In this document: piece after piece, positions 24,748-32,729 of the stretch
How the letters are laid out: each line of letters begins with the position of its first letter
Numbering within the stretch: position 1 is the stretch's first letter
From: Flavobacteriales bacterium
GTDB lineage: Bacteria; Bacteroidota; Bacteroidia; Flavobacteriales_F; PHOS-HE28
DNA: 64,000 bases
NCBI GenBank assembly: GCA_019638085.1
Contig: JAHBUL010000021.1
Span: forward strand, 1 to 64,000
Direction of reading: 5' to 3'
Notes under the pieces: model-generated
Databases searched by the model: none
Seen by the model: the letters and a program-made list of their open reading frames with translations, nothing else
Told to the model about the DNA's origin: nothing
Made by a program: the position numbers and the translations under genes

Positions 24748-25398
24748 CTACTGCCCCGGATCGAGGATCCGCTTCAAGGTGAGGCCGTCCAGGGCGTGGC
24801 CTCCTTCAAATTCCACGGTGCGAAAACCCAGCCCGCTCTCGCGCAGTTTCGCCTCGTTGCCGGCCAATGCCGCAGCGGTCACCACCTTGTCCTGCATGCC
24901 ATGCACGAGGAGCACCGTGCTGTCCGACCAGCGCCGACGCAATTCCGTTGCCGCCAGTTCGGGAGGAAGCGATCCGCCCCAAAGAACGATCTGTTCAAAC
25001 GGGGTCCGGCCCTTCATCGCCCAGCGGCATGCGGTGGCCACGCCCTGCGAGAAGCCGAGCACCGATACGGGAATGCCCGGCGGACAAAGGCTTCGGAGGT
25101 GTTCCACCAGTCGGTCCAAATAACCGATCTGGTCAGCGATCTCGTGGTCCCGGTCCTCGCGCGTCATCCATGTGGCGCCCACGCGGGAGTGCTCGGCATC
25201 GGTGTAGTAGCGCGAAAGACCCTCGGGTGCAGCGATGAACTTTCCGCTTTCCAAGCCGACGAACGGTCTGAGGAAGAAGCGTGCGAGTTGACCGTAGCCA
25301 TGCAGCGCGATCCAGATGTGGTTCGCGCCGGCCGCATCGCCCAAGGTGTGGTAGCGCGCGCTGCGGGGTACGGTGAGGTGATGCTCTTCCACGTTCAA
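24748..25398 (-). CDS. Alpha/beta hydrolase, phospholipase/carboxylesterase type
   Basis: 216 residues. IWIALHGYG gives the oxyanion region. The nucleophile elbow is GFSQG (Ser in SVLGFSQGVATACRWA), Asp is in HGMQDKVV and His in GGHALD. The family hydrolyses short acyl esters in the cytoplasm. The start is a TTG whose bases overlap the TGA stop of the upstream E1 dehydrogenase gene, so it is probably translated by coupling. No better ATG exists near the N-terminus. Confidence 0.85.
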   Translation of the reverse strand: MNVEEHHLTVPRSARYHTLGDAAGANHIWIALHGYGQLARFFLRPFVGLESGKFIAAPEGLSRYYTDAEHSRVGATWMTREDRDHEIADQIGYLDRLVEHLRSLCPPGIPVSVLGFSQGVATACRWAMKGRTPFEQIVLWGGSLPPELAATELRRRWSDSTVLLVHGMQDKVVTAAALAGNEAKLRESGLGFRTVEFEGGHALDGLTLKRILDPGQ

Positions 25399-27494
25399 TA
25401 GGCGAGCAGTTCCTTCAGCACCTTGCCGACCTTCTCGGCGCTGGGGATCATCGTTGCCTCCAGCGTGTTGTTGAGCGGGATCGCAGGCATGTCGGCGGAT
25501 CCGATGAAGCGGACAGGAGCGTCAAGTTGCTCAAAGCAACTATCGTTGATCTGCCCCGCCAACGCTTGCGCGAAGGAGTTCGCAATGGTCTCTTCCGTCA
25601 CTACGAGGCAACGGCCATGCGCGTGCACGGCGTTCATCACGGTCTCCTCGTCCCAAGGTGCCAGCGTGCGCAGGTCGATGATGGTGGTCCGGCCCGGGAA
25701 ATCCTTCGCCGCGGTCTTCGCCCAGTACACGCCCATGCCGTAGGTGACGATCACAGCGGCTTCGCCTTTCTCGATGTTCGCCGCGTCCGCTTGCTGAACG
25801 ATGCGCGCCTTACCGAATGGAATGATGTAGTCGGCGGAAGGCTCGATGGTCTTGGCCTCCTCGGTGCCGGGGATCTTGCTCCAGTAAAGTCCCTTGTGCT
25901 CGAGCATCACCACGGGATTCGGATCGTGGTAGGCCGCCTTCATCAGGCCTTTCAGGTCCGCGCCATTGCTGGGGTAGGCCACCTTGATACCCTTGATGTT
26001 GCAGAGCACGCTTTCCACGCTGCTGCTGTGGTAGGGGCCGCCGCTTCCGTATGCGCCGATCGGCACCCGGATCACGCTGGACACCGGCCATTTGCCATTG
26101 GAGAGGTAGCAGCTGCGCGCCACTTCCGTGTAGAGCTGGTTCAGCCCCGGCCAGATATAATCCGCGAACTGCACCTCCACGATCGGCTTGAGCCCCACGG
26201 CGCTCATGCCCACGGTGCTTCCGACGATGAAGGCCTCCTGTATCGGAGTGTTGAAGACGCGGTGATCGCCGAAGTCGCGGCCCAGCGTGGCGGCCTCGCG
26301 GAACACGCCACCGAGGCGCGCGCCGACGTCCTGGCCGTAGAGCAGGCAGCGCGGGTCCTCCAGCATCAGCTCGCGGATCGCGAAGAGCGCGCAGTCCACC
26401 ATCAGCGTCGGCTCCTTGTCCTGCGGTGCGCGCGTGCCCTGTTCCTCCGTGATCGGGGTGGGGGCGAACATGTGCGTGTAGAGGTCCTCGGGCCGTGGGT
26501 CCTCCGCCTGGCGGGCCAGTTCAAAGTCGGCCTTTACGGTGGCGATGGCCTTTTTCTCCAGCTCCTTCAGGCCCTGGTGTTGGATCCCGAGGTCCAGCAA
26601 CTGCTGGAAGAAGCGCGGCTGCGGATCGCGTTTACGATGCTCCGCCAGGTCCTCCTCGCTGCGGTAGAACTCCATGCGCACACCGCTGGTGTGGTGGTTC
26701 AGCAAAGGCACCTTGGCGTGGATCAGGAAGGGGCGACGTTCCTTCCGCACGGTGTTGATCACCTCGTGCAGCACCGCATGGCTGGCGAGAAGATCCGTTC
26801 CGTCCACCTGCCGCACCTCCAGGCCCTTGAAGCCACGTGCATAGTGGCTCGCATCGTTGGCGCGGATCTCTTCGGCCGTGGCGCTGATGTCCCATTCGTT
26901 GTCCTGCACCAGGTAGATGATCGGCAGCTTCTTCAGCACCGCCATCTGGAAGGCCTCGCTCACTTCCCCTTCGGTGATGGCGGCATCACCAATGGAGCAG
27001 ACCACCACGGGGTTTTCGCCACCATGGTCCTCCGCAAGGCCCATGCGTTCCTTGTACTGGATGCCCATGGCAACGCCCGTGGTGGGAATGGCCTGCATGC
27101 CGGTGGCGCTGCTCTGGTGCGGGATCTTCGGCATATCGTCGCGGCGCAGGCTGGGGTGGCAGTAGTAGGAGCGGCCCCCGCTGAAAGGGTCGTCGCGTTT
27201 GGCCATCAATTGCAGCATCAGCTCGTAGGGCCGCATGCCGATGGCGAGCAGGATGCTGTCGTCGCGGTAGTAGGGCGCCACGAAATCCTGGGGCTTCAAT
27301 TGAAGGCCTAGGGCGAGTTGAATGGCTTCATGCCCGCGCGAGGTGGCATGGACGTATTTGCTGGTGAACTTGGCGTGCTCCTCATAGAGGTCCGTCATCG
27401 CCTTGGCGGTACACATCAACTCCCAAGCCTTCAGCAGCGTCGCTTGATCGAGGCTTTTCTCTTCGTGTTCCGTCCGGGTGGTGATCGCTGGCAT
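25395..27494 (-). CDS. Fused alpha/beta E1 component of a 2-oxoacid dehydrogenase
   Basis: About 699 residues from the Met at 27494 (MPAITTRTEHEEK). Residues 1 to about 340 are the alpha part, with the thiamine diphosphate motif GDAAITEGE...YLVQDNEW near 169-197. Residues about 365-699 are the beta/transketolase-like part (CLLYGQDVGARLGGVFREAATL ... GMSAVGLKPIVEVQFADYIWPG). It decarboxylates a branched-chain or related 2-oxoacid and passes the acyl group to an E2 subunit. Single-chain E1 fusions are common in Bacteroidota. No E2 or E3 gene is adjacent. Confidence 0.92.
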   Translation of the reverse strand: MPAITTRTEHEEKSLDQATLLKAWELMCTAKAMTDLYEEHAKFTSKYVHATSRGHEAIQLALGLQLKPQDFVAPYYRDDSILLAIGMRPYELMLQLMAKRDDPFSGGRSYYCHPSLRRDDMPKIPHQSSATGMQAIPTTGVAMGIQYKERMGLAEDHGGENPVVVCSIGDAAITEGEVSEAFQMAVLKKLPIIYLVQDNEWDISATAEEIRANDASHYARGFKGLEVRQVDGTDLLASHAVLHEVINTVRKERRPFLIHAKVPLLNHHTSGVRMEFYRSEEDLAEHRKRDPQPRFFQQLLDLGIQHQGLKELEKKAIATVKADFELARQAEDPRPEDLYTHMFAPTPITEEQGTRAPQDKEPTLMVDCALFAIRELMLEDPRCLLYGQDVGARLGGVFREAATLGRDFGDHRVFNTPIQEAFIVGSTVGMSAVGLKPIVEVQFADYIWPGLNQLYTEVARSCYLSNGKWPVSSVIRVPIGAYGSGGPYHSSSVESVLCNIKGIKVAYPSNGADLKGLMKAAYHDPNPVVMLEHKGLYWSKIPGTEEAKTIEPSADYIIPFGKARIVQQADAANIEKGEAAVIVTYGMGVYWAKTAAKDFPGRTTIIDLRTLAPWDEETVMNAVHAHGRCLVVTEETIANSFAQALAGQINDSCFEQLDAPVRFIGSADMPAIPLNNTLEATMIPSAEKVGKVLKELLAY

Positions 27495-27570
27495 GGTCAG
27501 TTTTACAAGAACGGCTAAAATACGGCTTGTGATCCGGCCCGCGCCTACCGGCACGGTCGGCTGAAAGAGG

Positions 27571-27744
27571 GAACCACGGATACACACCGATGGACACGGA
27601 GCAGGATGGCATTGATCCGTGCTCATTCGTGGTCCGCTATACATCGGACCCGAACAACACGGCCGGATGCTCGCAGGGCATCAAGGCAGGTACGTACGGC
27701 TGCCGTTTCATTTATCCGTGTTCATCCGTGTCCATCCGTGGTTC
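27571..27744. repeat. ACGGAT-type intergenic repeat with inverted arms
   Basis: 27571-27600 reads GAACCACGGATACACACC..., with a partial inverted match at 27612-27634. A better inverted arm at 27711-27744 carries ATCCGTG three times at 10-11 base spacing and ends GTGGTTC. A further direct copy lies at 28241-28273. The 324-base gap 27495-27818 holds nothing else that I can recognise. Confidence 0.55.
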
Positions 27745-27818
27745 AAAAAGCAGACCCGGACGCCCGCAGGGCGTTCATCCCGGGTTTACAAGCACGACAA
27801 CGGGTGGCGGCCGCAGGC

Positions 27819-28172
27819 CTAGCGCGCCCGCTGCTCCCCGCCGTCCAGTTTCAGCAGCACGCTTTGCACGGCCCACATCACCACGCTGAAGAGGAGCGCC
27901 CACCAGAAGCCGTTCACGGTGAAGCCGGGCACGATGCGCGCCGCAAGCATCACCATGGCGGCGTTGATCACCAGCACGAACAGGCCGAGGGTAACCACCG
28001 TCACCGGCAAGGTGAGCAGCACCAGGATCGGCCGCACCACCGCATTCAGCACGCCGAGCACGATGGCCACCAGGAGACCGGTCTTGAAGTCTTCCGCATG
28101 CACGCCCCGCAGGAGGAGGTCGGCAACCAGCACGGCGATGGTGGAGATGAGGATGCGGATGATGAGTCTCAT
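27819..28172 (-). CDS. Phage-holin-like / YvlD-type small membrane protein
   Basis: 117 residues from the Met at 28172 (MRLIIRILISTIAVLVADLL). Four hydrophobic helices fill most of the chain, with the signature GVLNAVVRPILVLLTLPVTVVTLGLF typical of the phage holin family 4/YvlD group. Inner-membrane protein of unknown role. The longer ORF upstream runs through repeat DNA and is not used. Confidence 0.88.
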   Translation of the reverse strand: MRLIIRILISTIAVLVADLLLRGVHAEDFKTGLLVAIVLGVLNAVVRPILVLLTLPVTVVTLGLFVLVINAAMVMLAARIVPGFTVNGFWWALLFSVVMWAVQSVLLKLDGGEQRAR

Positions 28173-28492
28173 GGATGGAGATGGATCAGCGCCGAAAATA
28201 CAATGGCGCTGGTTCCCATGGGCAAAGGCCGCTGCCGAGGGAACCACGGATAAACACGGATTCACACGGATAATGTCTGCTGAAGACAAGAGAGAAAACC
28301 GCCGATCACGCCGATCACGCAGATGATGCTTGGTGGCGAGGAGGTCACTGCTGATGCGGCCTGGCGGCCGAGCGACGGCTGCCGGTGATCCCCGGATCCC
28401 TATTGGGGAAACAGGCACTTTTTTATCAGCGTGGATCAGGACCATCAGCGCCCCTGGCTCCCGAAGGGATGCGTCAGCGTTCTATTCGGCAT
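28173..28492. other. Gene-free stretch with ACGGAT and CCGATCACG repeats
   Basis: About 320 bases without a credible gene. 28241-28273 is a copy of the ACGGAT repeat (GAACCACGGATAAACACGG, then ATTCACACGGATAA). 28299-28325 has tandem GCCGATCAC / GCCGATCACGCAGATG units. Nothing else seen. Confidence 0.5.
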
Positions 28493-28864
28493 TCATTCTC
28501 CCCCGCGTCCGAAGCGCTCCATGTCCCGCCTATCGCGTTTGGTGGGTCGTCCCGCGCCGGGGTCGCGGCTGGCCACCCGCACCTTGCGTGCGAGCTCCTG
28601 CTTTTCCAGTTCCTCCCACGGTGTTTTGTCCTCTATCAGGTCGGGCAGCAACTTGGCCCCCACGCGTGATGGCGGGATCGCCTTCACCAGGAACACCCGC
28701 CAGATGGGCGCTTGCCGCACGGAGACCCGATCGCCCACTTTCACCACGGCACTCGCCTTTGCTTCGTGATCGTTCAACCGGACCTGGCCGCGCTTGCACT
28801 CCTCCGCCGCAAGGCTGCGCGTTCTGCAGAGGCGCACACACCAGATGAATTTGTCGAGGCGCAT
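28493..28864 (-). CDS. S4-domain RNA-binding protein, Hsp15-like
   Basis: 123 residues from MRLDKFIWCVRLCRTRSLAA. Residues 1-60 are an S4 RNA-binding domain (CKRGQVRLND ... VKVGDRVSVRQ). The rest is a basic, arginine-rich tail ending GRPTKRDRRDMERFGRGGE. Hsp15 proteins bind 50S subunits carrying stalled nascent chains. Start chosen at the conserved MRLDKF. A repeat with CCGAT palindromes abuts the start. Confidence 0.88.
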   Translation of the reverse strand: MRLDKFIWCVRLCRTRSLAAEECKRGQVRLNDHEAKASAVVKVGDRVSVRQAPIWRVFLVKAIPPSRVGAKLLPDLIEDKTPWEELEKQELARKVRVASRDPGAGRPTKRDRRDMERFGRGGE

Positions 28865-28870
28865 TCGGGG

Positions 28871-28975
28871 GGCAGTTGTCCCGATATTCATCGGGAGTTG
28901 GTAGTTGTCCGGTTGCCCGGTCAACCGGACTTGGCCCGATGCATATCGGGCGGGGTTGTAGTTGCCAGTTGTCAG
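28871..28975. repeat. Heptamer-period repeat with two CCGAT palindromes
   Basis: GTTGTCC/GTTGGTA/GGTTGCC-type 7-mers, with inverted CCGGTTGCC...CAACCGG, around the palindromes CCCGATATTCATCGGG (28880-28895) and CCCGATGCATATCGGG (28935-28950). It lies immediately upstream of the S4-domain gene. Confidence 0.55.
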
Positions 28976-29042
28976 TTTTTCAAGTCCTAAACAGCGTTGA
29001 CAGGCTTCAGCAGTCGCGATGCCGTAGTCTCTCGGTCCCTCC

Positions 29043-29261
29043 TTAGGCTGACCCTAGATCTCCATGCTCCGGCTTGTTACTCTTCACGTAGCCGTATAAC
29101 TCGAACAATGCACGAATGAACCAGATCAGGAGCAAGAGATGTTCTCCGTGGCGCGCAGGTACGCTGAACGTGCCATGTGCCAATTCCCAGAACAGCCACA
29201 CGGGAGGCACGAGGAGAAAGACGACGATCCAGCCGATCGCCATGGGGCTTTTGCGAAACAT
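29043..29261 (-). CDS. Small two-helix membrane protein
   Basis: 72 residues. Two hydrophobic segments (MAIGWIVVFLLVPPVWLFWEL and LLLLIWFIRALFELYGYV) joined by a short polar loop, with a polar tail. No family recognised. The composition is coherent and the reverse frame is poor, so it is likely real. Confidence 0.6.
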   Translation of the reverse strand: MFRKSPMAIGWIVVFLLVPPVWLFWELAHGTFSVPARHGEHLLLLIWFIRALFELYGYVKSNKPEHGDLGSA

Positions 29262-29454
29262 GGAACGAAGGTAGAACAGCGTAGGGATTCCAATGCCGTG
29301 CAGGCGCTCCCCCCACGCTCCCGCACGTCTTCTCGCCCCATGATGAATGGGTGCTCGTGAACGAATAGGCCTAGCCTCGATCGCCGTTCAAAGCCTTCAA
29401 CTTCGTTTGATCCGCGCGATCATGAGGGACGAAACGGGTCTGTTGAGAAACCGG

Positions 29455-29591
29455 CCCTTCGAGTGCCTCAGGGACCGGTTTCCTCCCGCTCCCACCCTTC
29501 GACCCTTCGAGAACCTCAGGGTACAGAACCTCAGGGTACAGAACCTCAGGATACAGAACCTCAGGGTGAAGTGCCTCAGGGACCGGTTTCC
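29455..29591. repeat. 15-base tandem repeat flanked by a 21-base direct repeat
   Basis: Four tandem copies of GAACCTCAGGGTACA (29511-29570, the third and fourth slightly varied) lie between two copies of GTGCCTCAGGGACCGGTTTCC (29464-29484 and 29571-29591). CCCTTCGAGTGCCTCAGGG at 29455-29473 matches, in reverse, the element at 5067-5085 (18 of 19). The 375-base gap 29262-29636 otherwise holds only the tRNA-Arg terminator. Confidence 0.7.
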
Positions 29592-29594
29592 CAT

Positions 29595-29629
29595 GAAAAA
29601 AGGGCCGCCCCGTTCTGGGACAGCCCTTT
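29595..29629 (-). terminator. Rho-independent terminator of tRNA-Arg
   Basis: On the minus strand AAAGGGCTGTCCC pairs with GGGGCGGCCCTTTTTT, starting 8 bases after the tRNA. Confidence 0.82.
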
Positions 29630-29636
29630 CCTTCAG

Positions 29637-29710
29637 TGACCCCGGGAGGATTCGAACCTCCAACCGGCAGAACCGGAATCTGCTATTCTATCCAATTGAA
29701 CTACGGGGCC
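29637..29710 (-). tRNA. tRNA-Arg(CCG)
   Basis: 74-base cloverleaf on the minus strand. Acceptor GGCCCCG/CGGGGTC, discriminator A. Anticodon stem GCAGA/TCTGC with loop TTCCGGT, anticodon CCG. T-arm GGAGG-TTCGAAT-CCTCC. CCA is not encoded. Confidence 0.94.
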
Positions 29711-29753
29711 AAGATGTCCGCTCCTTTTGTCCGGAGCGGGCGCGAAGGTAATG

Positions 29754-30671
29754 CTATCGTTCGGCTCTGCTATGCGCCCGCATCAGCATGGTGACATCCT
29801 GCACGTTCTCCGCCTTGGTCCAGGTGGTGCTCAGCTGGTGTTCGTCCATGTTCAATTGCTCGGCGGCGGAGGCCCTCAGCGCGGCTTGGGAAGCGGCATC
29901 GGGGAAGAGGCTGTCCAAGGGCATCGCCGGGCGCACATCCTCCGCGCGGAGCACATGGCCTTGTGCCGTGGCCACCTCGGCCAGCCACCGCGCCGTGCGG
30001 CCGAACGTACCCTGCAAGCGCACCGGGGGGCCTTCGCGCACGTATGCGGCACCGCGTGCGTTGCCCGCAAGCAAGCGCACCAAGCGGCCGTGTTCCTGCG
30101 CGAAGGCGAAGCTGTATTTTCCATCGTATTCCACGAAGATCAGTTGGCCGTCCTTGTTGATGCCCCAATGGCCATCCACCTCCGTGTGCATGGTGTTGGA
30201 GCTGGTGAACGAGGTGGCATCGCCGTTGGGTAGGAGGAGGAGCCTCGTGGTGCGCGCATCGGCGTGCTGGGCCGGGTCCGCTACATAGTTGCCGGCCATG
30301 CGCCGGTCCGGCACCGGCGGGCAGGTAACGGCCACATCCATGTGCATGTAGCGCTCGGCGATCAGCAGGCTGTCCGGCCCGCCAGCGGGGTCCGGCGCGT
30401 AATGCCCGCTGAGCCAGGTCTTGATCCATTGGCCGGGTACGGTGTTGAGGTAGGTGTAGCGATGTGCGATGCTGTCCAGTCCCGGACCCGTGAGCCGGAA
30501 AACAGCCAAGCTGCCGCACGGACCGAAGGCCGTATCGCCGGACAGGATGCGCACTTCACCCTGGAAGTTCGTACCGGCCGGATCGGAAGCAGGCTGCTCC
30601 GTGGCAACGGGCCCATGGCAGCCGTACACAAGGACGGCTGCCATGGTCAAGATCAGTGGCAATGGGCGCAT
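29754..30671 (-). CDS. Lipoprotein, possibly with an NlpE-like domain
   Basis: About 305 residues from MRPLPLILTMAAVLVYGCHG, a lipoprotein leader. The start is supported by TACTTTCG 5 bases upstream. The middle (about 125-215: MAGNYVADPAQHADART, then LLLLPNGDATSFT, GHWGINKDGQLIFVEYDGKY) resembles the small beta-barrel of NlpE/META-like lipoproteins. The C-terminal quarter is charged with no known motif. Probably anchored to an envelope membrane; role unknown. It diverges from typA. Confidence 0.75.
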   Translation of the reverse strand: MRPLPLILTMAAVLVYGCHGPVATEQPASDPAGTNFQGEVRILSGDTAFGPCGSLAVFRLTGPGLDSIAHRYTYLNTVPGQWIKTWLSGHYAPDPAGGPDSLLIAERYMHMDVAVTCPPVPDRRMAGNYVADPAQHADARTTRLLLLPNGDATSFTSSNTMHTEVDGHWGINKDGQLIFVEYDGKYSFAFAQEHGRLVRLLAGNARGAAYVREGPPVRLQGTFGRTARWLAEVATAQGHVLRAEDVRPAMPLDSLFPDAASQAALRASAAEQLNMDEHQLSTTWTKAENVQDVTMLMRAHSRAER

Positions 30672-30676
30672 GGGGG

Positions 30677-30684
30677 CGAAAGTA
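30677..30684 (-). promoter_or_regulatory. Candidate -7 box TACTTTCG, 5 bases before the ATG
   Basis: Same octamer as at 8596 and 39495, each 5-7 bases from the start codon. Confidence 0.42.
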
Positions 30685-30760
30685 CCGGAAAGGAGAAGCG
30701 GGAGCGGGAAAGGCAATGGGGGATCTACCGATTTTTTCAGGAGCACAACCTGAGAACACG

Positions 30761-30768
30761 TACCTTTG
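30761..30768 (+). promoter_or_regulatory. Candidate -7 box TACCTTTG of typA
   Basis: Exact match to TANNTTTG with a T-rich stretch (30731-30738) near the -33 position, 32 bases before the ATG. Confidence 0.5.
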
Positions 30769-30800
30769 CCCGCTTTTTCAATGACCTCTCCCTGATCCCC

Positions 30801-32612
30801 ATGAAGGAATTACGCAACATCGCCATTATCGCCCACGTGGACCACGGCAAGACCACCCTGGTGGACAAGATCCTCCATCAATGCCAGCTGTTCCGCGTGA
30901 ACGAAGAGGTGAAGGACCTGTTGCTGGACAGCAATGATCTCGAGCGCGAGCGGGGCATCACCATCCTGAGCAAGAACGTAAGCGTGCATTACAAGGGCGC
31001 CAAGATCAACATCATCGACACCCCCGGCCACAGCGACTTTGGCGGTGAGGTGGAACGCGTGCTGAACATGGCCGATGGTGTGGTGCTGCTGGTGGATGCC
31101 TTTGAAGGCCCCATGCCCCAGACGCGCTTCGTGCTGGGCAAGGCCATCGAACTGGGGTTGAAGCCGGTGGTGCTGATCAACAAAGTGGACAAGCCGAACT
31201 GTACCCCGGAAGAGGTGCACGAAGCGGTGTTCGACCTGATGTTCGCGCTCGGTGCCACGGAGGACCAGTTGGATTTCCCGGTGGTCTACGGCTCCGGAAA
31301 AGGAGGCTGGATGGGACCGGATTGGAGGACACCCACCACCGATGTGAGCTATTTGCTGGACGTGATCCTGAAGCATGTGCCCGCGCCGAAGGTGGTGGAG
31401 GGGTCGCTCCAGATGCGCATCACCTCGCTGGATTACAGTTCCTTCCAAGGGCGGATCGCCGTGGGCCGTGTATCCCGCGGGACCATTCGCCCGGGGCAGC
31501 ATGTTACCTTGGTGAAGAACCAAGGTGGCACCGTGAAGGGGCAAGTGAAGGAGTTGATGGTCTTCGAAGGATTGGGCAAGGAAAAGGTGAAGACCGAAGT
31601 GGGCTGTGGCGAGATCGTCGCCATCATGGGCCTGGAGAATTTCGATATCGGCGACACGGTCGCTGATGCCGACAATCCCGAAGGCTTGGCGAAATTCAAA
31701 GTGGATGAGCCTACCATGAGCATGCTCTTCACCATCAACAACTCGCCTTTCTTCGGCAAGGAGGGCCAGTTCGTCACCAGCCGCCACATCCGTGACCGCA
31801 TCTTCAAGGAGATCGAGAAGAACCTGGCCATGCGCGTGCAGGAAACCGATTCGCCCGATAAGCTCCTGGTGTTCGGCCGGGGCATCCTCCACCTGAGCAT
31901 CCTGGTGGAGACCATGCGCCGCGAAGGCTACGAGTTCCAACTGGGCCAGCCCCAAGTGCTGTACAAGGAGATCGACGGACAGAAGCACGAGCCCATCGAA
32001 CTGCTCACCGTGCAGGTGCCGGAGCAGTTCAGCAGCAAGGTGATCGACAATGTGACCCGCCGCAAAGGGGAGATCATCAACATCGAGCAGAAGACCGATC
32101 GCGCCGTGCTGGAGTTCTCGATCCCCGCCCGGGGCATCATCGGCCTGCGCAATACGCTGCTCACCGCCACCGAGGGCGAAGCGATCATTGCGCACCGCTT
32201 TAAGGGTTACGAGCCTTTCAAGGGCGAACTCGGCGTACGGCGCGCCGCGAGCATCATCAGCCAAGAGACCGGTACGGCCATTGCCTATGCGATGGACAAG
32301 CTACAGGATCGCGGGCGCTTCTTCGTGGATCCCAACGAAGAGGTGTACGGCGGCCAGGTGATCGGCGAGAACCCCAAAACGGACGATCTGGTGGTGAACA
32401 TCAACAAGACGAAGAAGCTCACCAACATGCGCGCTTCAGGTACCGATGACAAGAGCTCGTTGGCACCGGCCACCAAATTCTCCTTGGAAGAAGCCATGGA
32501 GTACATCAAGGAGGACGAGTACTTGGAGGTGACCCCGAAGAACCTGCGCATCCGCAAGATCCTGCTGGACGAGAACGACCGGAAGAAGGCGCGTAGGCCG
32601 CAGAACGCTTGA
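30801..32612 (+). CDS. typA: Ribosome-associated GTPase TypA/BipA
   Basis: 603 residues. The G domain has AHVDHGKTT at 11-19, the switch RGITI, DTPGH and NKVD. Domain II, an elongation-factor III/V pair and the TypA-specific C-terminal domain follow ([20 protein letters not shown], then [12 protein letters not shown]). It binds the ribosome in a GTP-dependent way and helps assembly and growth under stress. The start at 30801 is the conserved [12 protein letters not shown]; the longer ORF upstream overlaps the divergent lipoprotein gene. Confidence 0.97.
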   Translation: MKELRNIAIIAHVDHGKTTLVDKILHQCQLFRVNEEVKDLLLDSNDLERERGITILSKNVSVHYKGAKINIIDTPGHSDFGGEVERVLNMADGVVLLVDAFEGPMPQTRFVLGKAIELGLKPVVLINKVDKPNCTPEEVHEAVFDLMFALGATEDQLDFPVVYGSGKGGWMGPDWRTPTTDVSYLLDVILKHVPAPKVVEGSLQMRITSLDYSSFQGRIAVGRVSRGTIRPGQHVTLVKNQGGTVKGQVKELMVFEGLGKEKVKTEVGCGEIVAIMGLENFDIGDTVADADNPEGLAKFKVDEPTMSMLFTINNSPFFGKEGQFVTSRHIRDRIFKEIEKNLAMRVQETDSPDKLLVFGRGILHLSILVETMRREGYEFQLGQPQVLYKEIDGQKHEPIELLTVQVPEQFSSKVIDNVTRRKGEIINIEQKTDRAVLEFSIPARGIIGLRNTLLTATEGEAIIAHRFKGYEPFKGELGVRRAASIISQETGTAIAYAMDKLQDRGRFFVDPNEEVYGGQVIGENPKTDDLVVNINKTKKLTNMRASGTDDKSSLAPATKFSLEEAMEYIKEDEYLEVTPKNLRIRKILLDENDRKKARRPQNA

Positions 32613-32620
32613 GCGGTCTT

Positions 32621-32702
32621 TTGTCCGATGTCCGATGTCCTATGTCTTATGTCCTATGTCTTATGCTCGAGCATTGGACATAGGACATCGGACATCGGAC
32701 AA
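32621..32702. repeat. Perfect 26-base inverted repeat of GTCCGAT/GTCCTAT heptamers
   Basis: Arms 32621-32646 and 32677-32702 are exact reverse complements. The left arm and loop read as consecutive 7-mers (GTCCGAT twice, then GTCCTAT, GTCTTAT, GTCCTAT, GTCTTAT) and the right arm as their inverse. It sits 9 bases after typA and before the convergent DUF4421 gene. It would form a long hairpin on either transcript, but lacks a clean T run. Confidence 0.85.
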
Positions 32703-32729
32703 ATCCGTACCTCCGGCACTGCCCGCCTT

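Noticed and set aside
25527..27311. 594-codon plus-strand ORF
   Set aside because: Antisense to the fused E1 gene, His/Val/Leu-rich shadow composition with no domain.
29511..29580. Possible CRISPR array
   Set aside because: Units are 15-base head-to-tail repeats without spacers, and there are no cas genes.
30264..30800. N-terminal extension of typA
   Set aside because: It overlaps the divergent lipoprotein gene, and the conserved TypA N-terminus starts at 30801.
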